64,000 bases of DNA from Butyricimonas faecihominis (GTDB lineage: Bacteria > Bacteroidota > Bacteroidia > Bacteroidales > Marinifilaceae): the NCBI RefSeq assembly GCF_033096445.1, contig NZ_AP028155.1:2795880-2859879 (forward strand). The letters are read 5' to 3'. Position numbers and translations under genes: made by a program. This document shows positions 61,793 to 64,000 of this stretch, one piece after another; position 1 is the first letter of the stretch, and each line of letters opens with the position of its first letter. The notes beneath the pieces are model-generated. The model did no database searches, was not told where the DNA came from, and saw nothing but the letters and a program-made list of their open reading frames with translations.

Positions 61793-64000
61793 ATGAAAAA
61801 AAAAGGAAGAATCATGCAGGTTCTTGCAAGCTTTCTGTTTTTATTTGTTTTGCTTACGTGTCATATGAACTTAAAAGCACAAGGCAAAGCAGTAAACATG
61901 AACTACAAAGAAGTTTCTTTTGTCGAAGCGATCAATTCTTTTCGGCAACAAACCGGGGTAAAATTTCTTTACAACTTGGAAAAAGTAAAAGATAAAAGAT
62001 GTAAAGACCTCGTACTGAAAAATGTACCTGTAAACAAAGCTATTGAAACCGTACTAAAACACTTCGGTTTAACCTATTCGATGGTGGAAGGGGTGGTCGT
62101 CGTGAAAGAGACGGAAGAAACATCCCCCACGACTTCGACACACACGATCACCGGCAAAGTCGTCGATCAAGCCGGCAACCCGCTCCCCGGGGTAACGGTA
62201 ATTATTAAAGGAACAAAATCGGGTGTCGCAACAGACGTAAACGGAAATTTCACGATCACGTTAAATGAACAAAAAGAACAAACTCTCATTTTCTCGTTCG
62301 TGGGTATGCAAACGAAAGAGGTCTCCTGCATGGCCGGGAAAACCGTGACGGTAATCCTTGAGCCAGAGGAGGCCCAACTGGATGAAGTCGTGGTGACAGG
62401 TTATCAAAGCATCAATCGCCGGGACATGGTAGGTTCTTACACGACAGTAAAAGCCGCAGATATTATGATGCCGGCATACAATTCTATCGACCAAATGTTA
62501 CAAGGGAAGATTCCGGGAATGGTTGTCGTCAATTCCTCTTCTCGTATAGGTAGTTCACCTAAAATCACGATCCGCGGAACTTCCACTATTTTCGGAAACA
62601 CGGATCCGCTATGGGTCGTTGACGGCATCATCCAGCCAGACCCACTCCCCATTGATGCCAGCTCCGCTGTAACGGAAGATATGAAAAACTTGATCGGGAA
62701 CCAGATATCATGGTTAAATCCTGCTGACATTGAAACAATCACTGTTTTAAAAGACGCATCCGCAACGGCTATTTACGGTTCAAAAGCTTCCAACGGGGTC
62801 ATCGTGATTACCACGAAGAAAGGGAGCGCAGAGAGAACAAGCATTCGTTATTCAACGAATTTATCATTTAGAGCCCGTCCTAACTACGGGATGTTCAACT
62901 TCATGAACTCCAAAGAACGGATTCAATTCAGTAAAGAAGCTTATGACGCCGGAATCAGGTACCAGAGCGATCCTCTTCCTCAAATATATACCTATGAAGG
63001 GTTAATGGCCATGTACAATAATCGTCAAATCAGCGAAGAAAATTTCATGAAACAGATGGAATACTTGGAAACGTGTAACACTGATTGGTTTGACATCCTG
63101 TGTCGAAATTCTGTCAGTCATTCTCATAACTTAAGTATTACCGGAGGTTCCCAGAAAGTGACATACAATGCTTCTTTTGGCTACTCTTCAAGCCACGGAA
63201 CGCAAAAAGGTGATGACATGACACAATTTAACGCTCGATTGAATGTCAACGCCCAACTACTGGAATCTCTTTCTGTTAATTTCAATCTAAGTAATTCATT
63301 TACTGACAGGAAAGGATATGGACCGGGAGTTAGTCCTGAAACTTACGCAAAACAAACCAGCCGGGCAATTCCTTTTGTTGATGAAAACGGAGATCGGGTA
63401 TTTTATAAACAATACTACGAGTACAAACTAAATAGAACCGGGCAACTTGAATACGGTTACAACATCTTGAACGAGATGGAAAACAGTTACTCTAAAAATA
63501 AAGCAAAAAACGTAAATATGTCACTTAACGTGAATTGGAATATTGTTACCTGGCTTCAATACCAATTCGTGGGAAGTATTGCTTTCAACCTGAATAATTC
63601 GGAATCATTTGCAGGAGAGAAAACATCCTACATTGAACTCAACTATCGAGGTTACGCTTATGGCTCAGAGTCATCCGGTTCCGCCAAATTCAAAGCAGCG
63701 TTATTACCATTCGGAGGTGAACTGGCCACAAACGAGACAAACAATACCTCGTACAATATGCAACACAAAATCGTGTTCTCCAAAACCATTCACGAATTCC
63801 ACCGGATCAACGCAATGGCCGGAATGGAAATCCGTTCAGAAGCAAACAAAAATAACACAAACACGGTTTGGGGATACGTTCCCGAACGAGGCGAGATATT
63901 AGTCTCTCCCTCCAAGCCGACAGAAATTGTTCCCGTTGGCGGAGTCGTCCCTATTTCCTGGGGTGCGCTGGATAAACTCTACCAAGGAGGATGGGCAAAC
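61793..64000 (+). CDS. SusC/RagA-family TonB-dependent transducer with STN domain, 3' end outside the window
   Basis: The frame is open to the window edge (736 codons). A signal peptide (about 1-28) is followed by an STN/secretin-TonB signalling domain (about 35-95, VSFVEAINSFRQQTGVKFLY). A carboxypeptidase-like domain (about 118-200, NPLPGVTVIIKG), a TonB box DEVVVTGYQ, a plug with LWVVDGIIQ and ITVLKDASATAIYGSKASNG, and barrel strands follow. The STN domain is what contacts FecR, fitting the sigma/FecR genes upstream. A susD partner should follow beyond the window. The ligand is unknown. Confidence 0.94.
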   Translation, partial: MKKKGRIMQVLASFLFLFVLLTCHMNLKAQGKAVNMNYKEVSFVEAINSFRQQTGVKFLYNLEKVKDKRCKDLVLKNVPVNKAIETVLKHFGLTYSMVEGVVVVKETEETSPTTSTHTITGKVVDQAGNPLPGVTVIIKGTKSGVATDVNGNFTITLNEQKEQTLIFSFVGMQTKEVSCMAGKTVTVILEPEEAQLDEVVVTGYQSINRRDMVGSYTTVKAADIMMPAYNSIDQMLQGKIPGMVVVNSSSRIGSSPKITIRGTSTIFGNTDPLWVVDGIIQPDPLPIDASSAVTEDMKNLIGNQISWLNPADIETITVLKDASATAIYGSKASNGVIVITTKKGSAERTSIRYSTNLSFRARPNYGMFNFMNSKERIQFSKEAYDAGIRYQSDPLPQIYTYEGLMAMYNNRQISEENFMKQMEYLETCNTDWFDILCRNSVSHSHNLSITGGSQKVTYNASFGYSSSHGTQKGDDMTQFNARLNVNAQLLESLSVNFNLSNSFTDRKGYGPGVSPETYAKQTSRAIPFVDENGDRVFYKQYYEYKLNRTGQLEYGYNILNEMENSYSKNKAKNVNMSLNVNWNIVTWLQYQFVGSIAFNLNNSESFAGEKTSYIELNYRGYAYGSESSGSAKFKAALLPFGGELATNETNNTSYNMQHKIVFSKTIHEFHRINAMAGMEIRSEANKNNTNTVWGYVPERGEILVSPSKPTEIVPVGGVVPISWGALDKLYQGGWAN

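Noticed and set aside
1-64000. tRNA or rRNA genes
   Set aside because: I saw no cloverleaf with TTCGANNC-type arms or CCA end, and no rRNA-like sequence, in any of the gaps. A covariance search would be needed to be certain.

Overview
The window comes from a Bacteroidales bacterium. I infer the Odoribacter/Butyricimonas group, but only loosely. The signs are two SusC-type systems (one with SusD, DUF4843 and PKD-like lipoproteins, one with an ECF sigma factor and FecR), many TonB-dependent receptors, promoters of the TAnnTTTG type, and weak ribosome binding sites. Most of the window (about 17 to 54 kb) is devoted to cobalamin (vitamin B12): synthesis, salvage and uptake.

Layout. 1-8.7 kb: housekeeping genes (glutaminyl cyclase-like lipoprotein cut by the window edge, ung, class II fba, typA, a small membrane protein, a histidine phosphatase), a 6-bladed beta-propeller protein and a YhcG/DUF1016 nuclease. 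9.2-16.3 kb (minus strand): a SusC-SusD-DUF4843-PKD-like operon. 16.3-17.1 kb: decayed sequence, including the C-terminal remnant of an ATP-binding AlbA_2-type protein. 17.1-27.0 kb: late B12 steps (cobS, cobT, cobU, a cobC-like phosphatase, PduO-type adenosyltransferase, cobQ/cbiP, cobD, cbiB, cbiA), with a ferritin between cbiB and cbiA. 27.2-31.4 kb: a dlt-like operon (adenylation enzyme, carrier protein, MBOAT acyltransferase, SGNH-like protein), which is unexpected in an organism without teichoic acids. 31.6-32.8 kb: a C1 peptidase. 33.2-40.8 kb: two divergent TonB-dependent receptors, each behind its own cobalamin riboswitch; the rightward one leads an operon with an exported CbiK-type chelatase and a PepSY membrane protein. 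41.1-48.3 kb: the anaerobic corrin-ring operon, made of four two-enzyme fusions (cbiHC, cbiET, cbiGF, cbiJD). 49.7-53.3 kb: a BtuFCD importer under a third cobalamin riboswitch, followed by cbiL. 54.3-64 kb: an outer-membrane barrel protein, a phosphoethanolamine transferase-like enzyme, asd, a thioredoxin-fold lipoprotein lacking its CXXC motif, and a sigma/FecR/SusC system running off the end.

Together the B12 genes cover nearly the whole anaerobic route from precorrin-2 to cobalamin, plus corrinoid uptake. The one chelatase seen carries a signal peptide, so cytoplasmic cobalt insertion is not explained by this window. Genes for making sirohydrochlorin and for cobalt import are not here either.

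The intergenic spaces are full of structured repeats. Family A (129-131 bp, two hairpins with the stem CTCCCTCT) occurs as solo copies and also brackets two copies of a DUF559 (Vsr-like nuclease) gene. Family B is exactly 114 bp in all four copies. The DUF559-plus-family-A unit looks like an undescribed mobile or repeat-maintaining element, and it is the most novel system I can see here.
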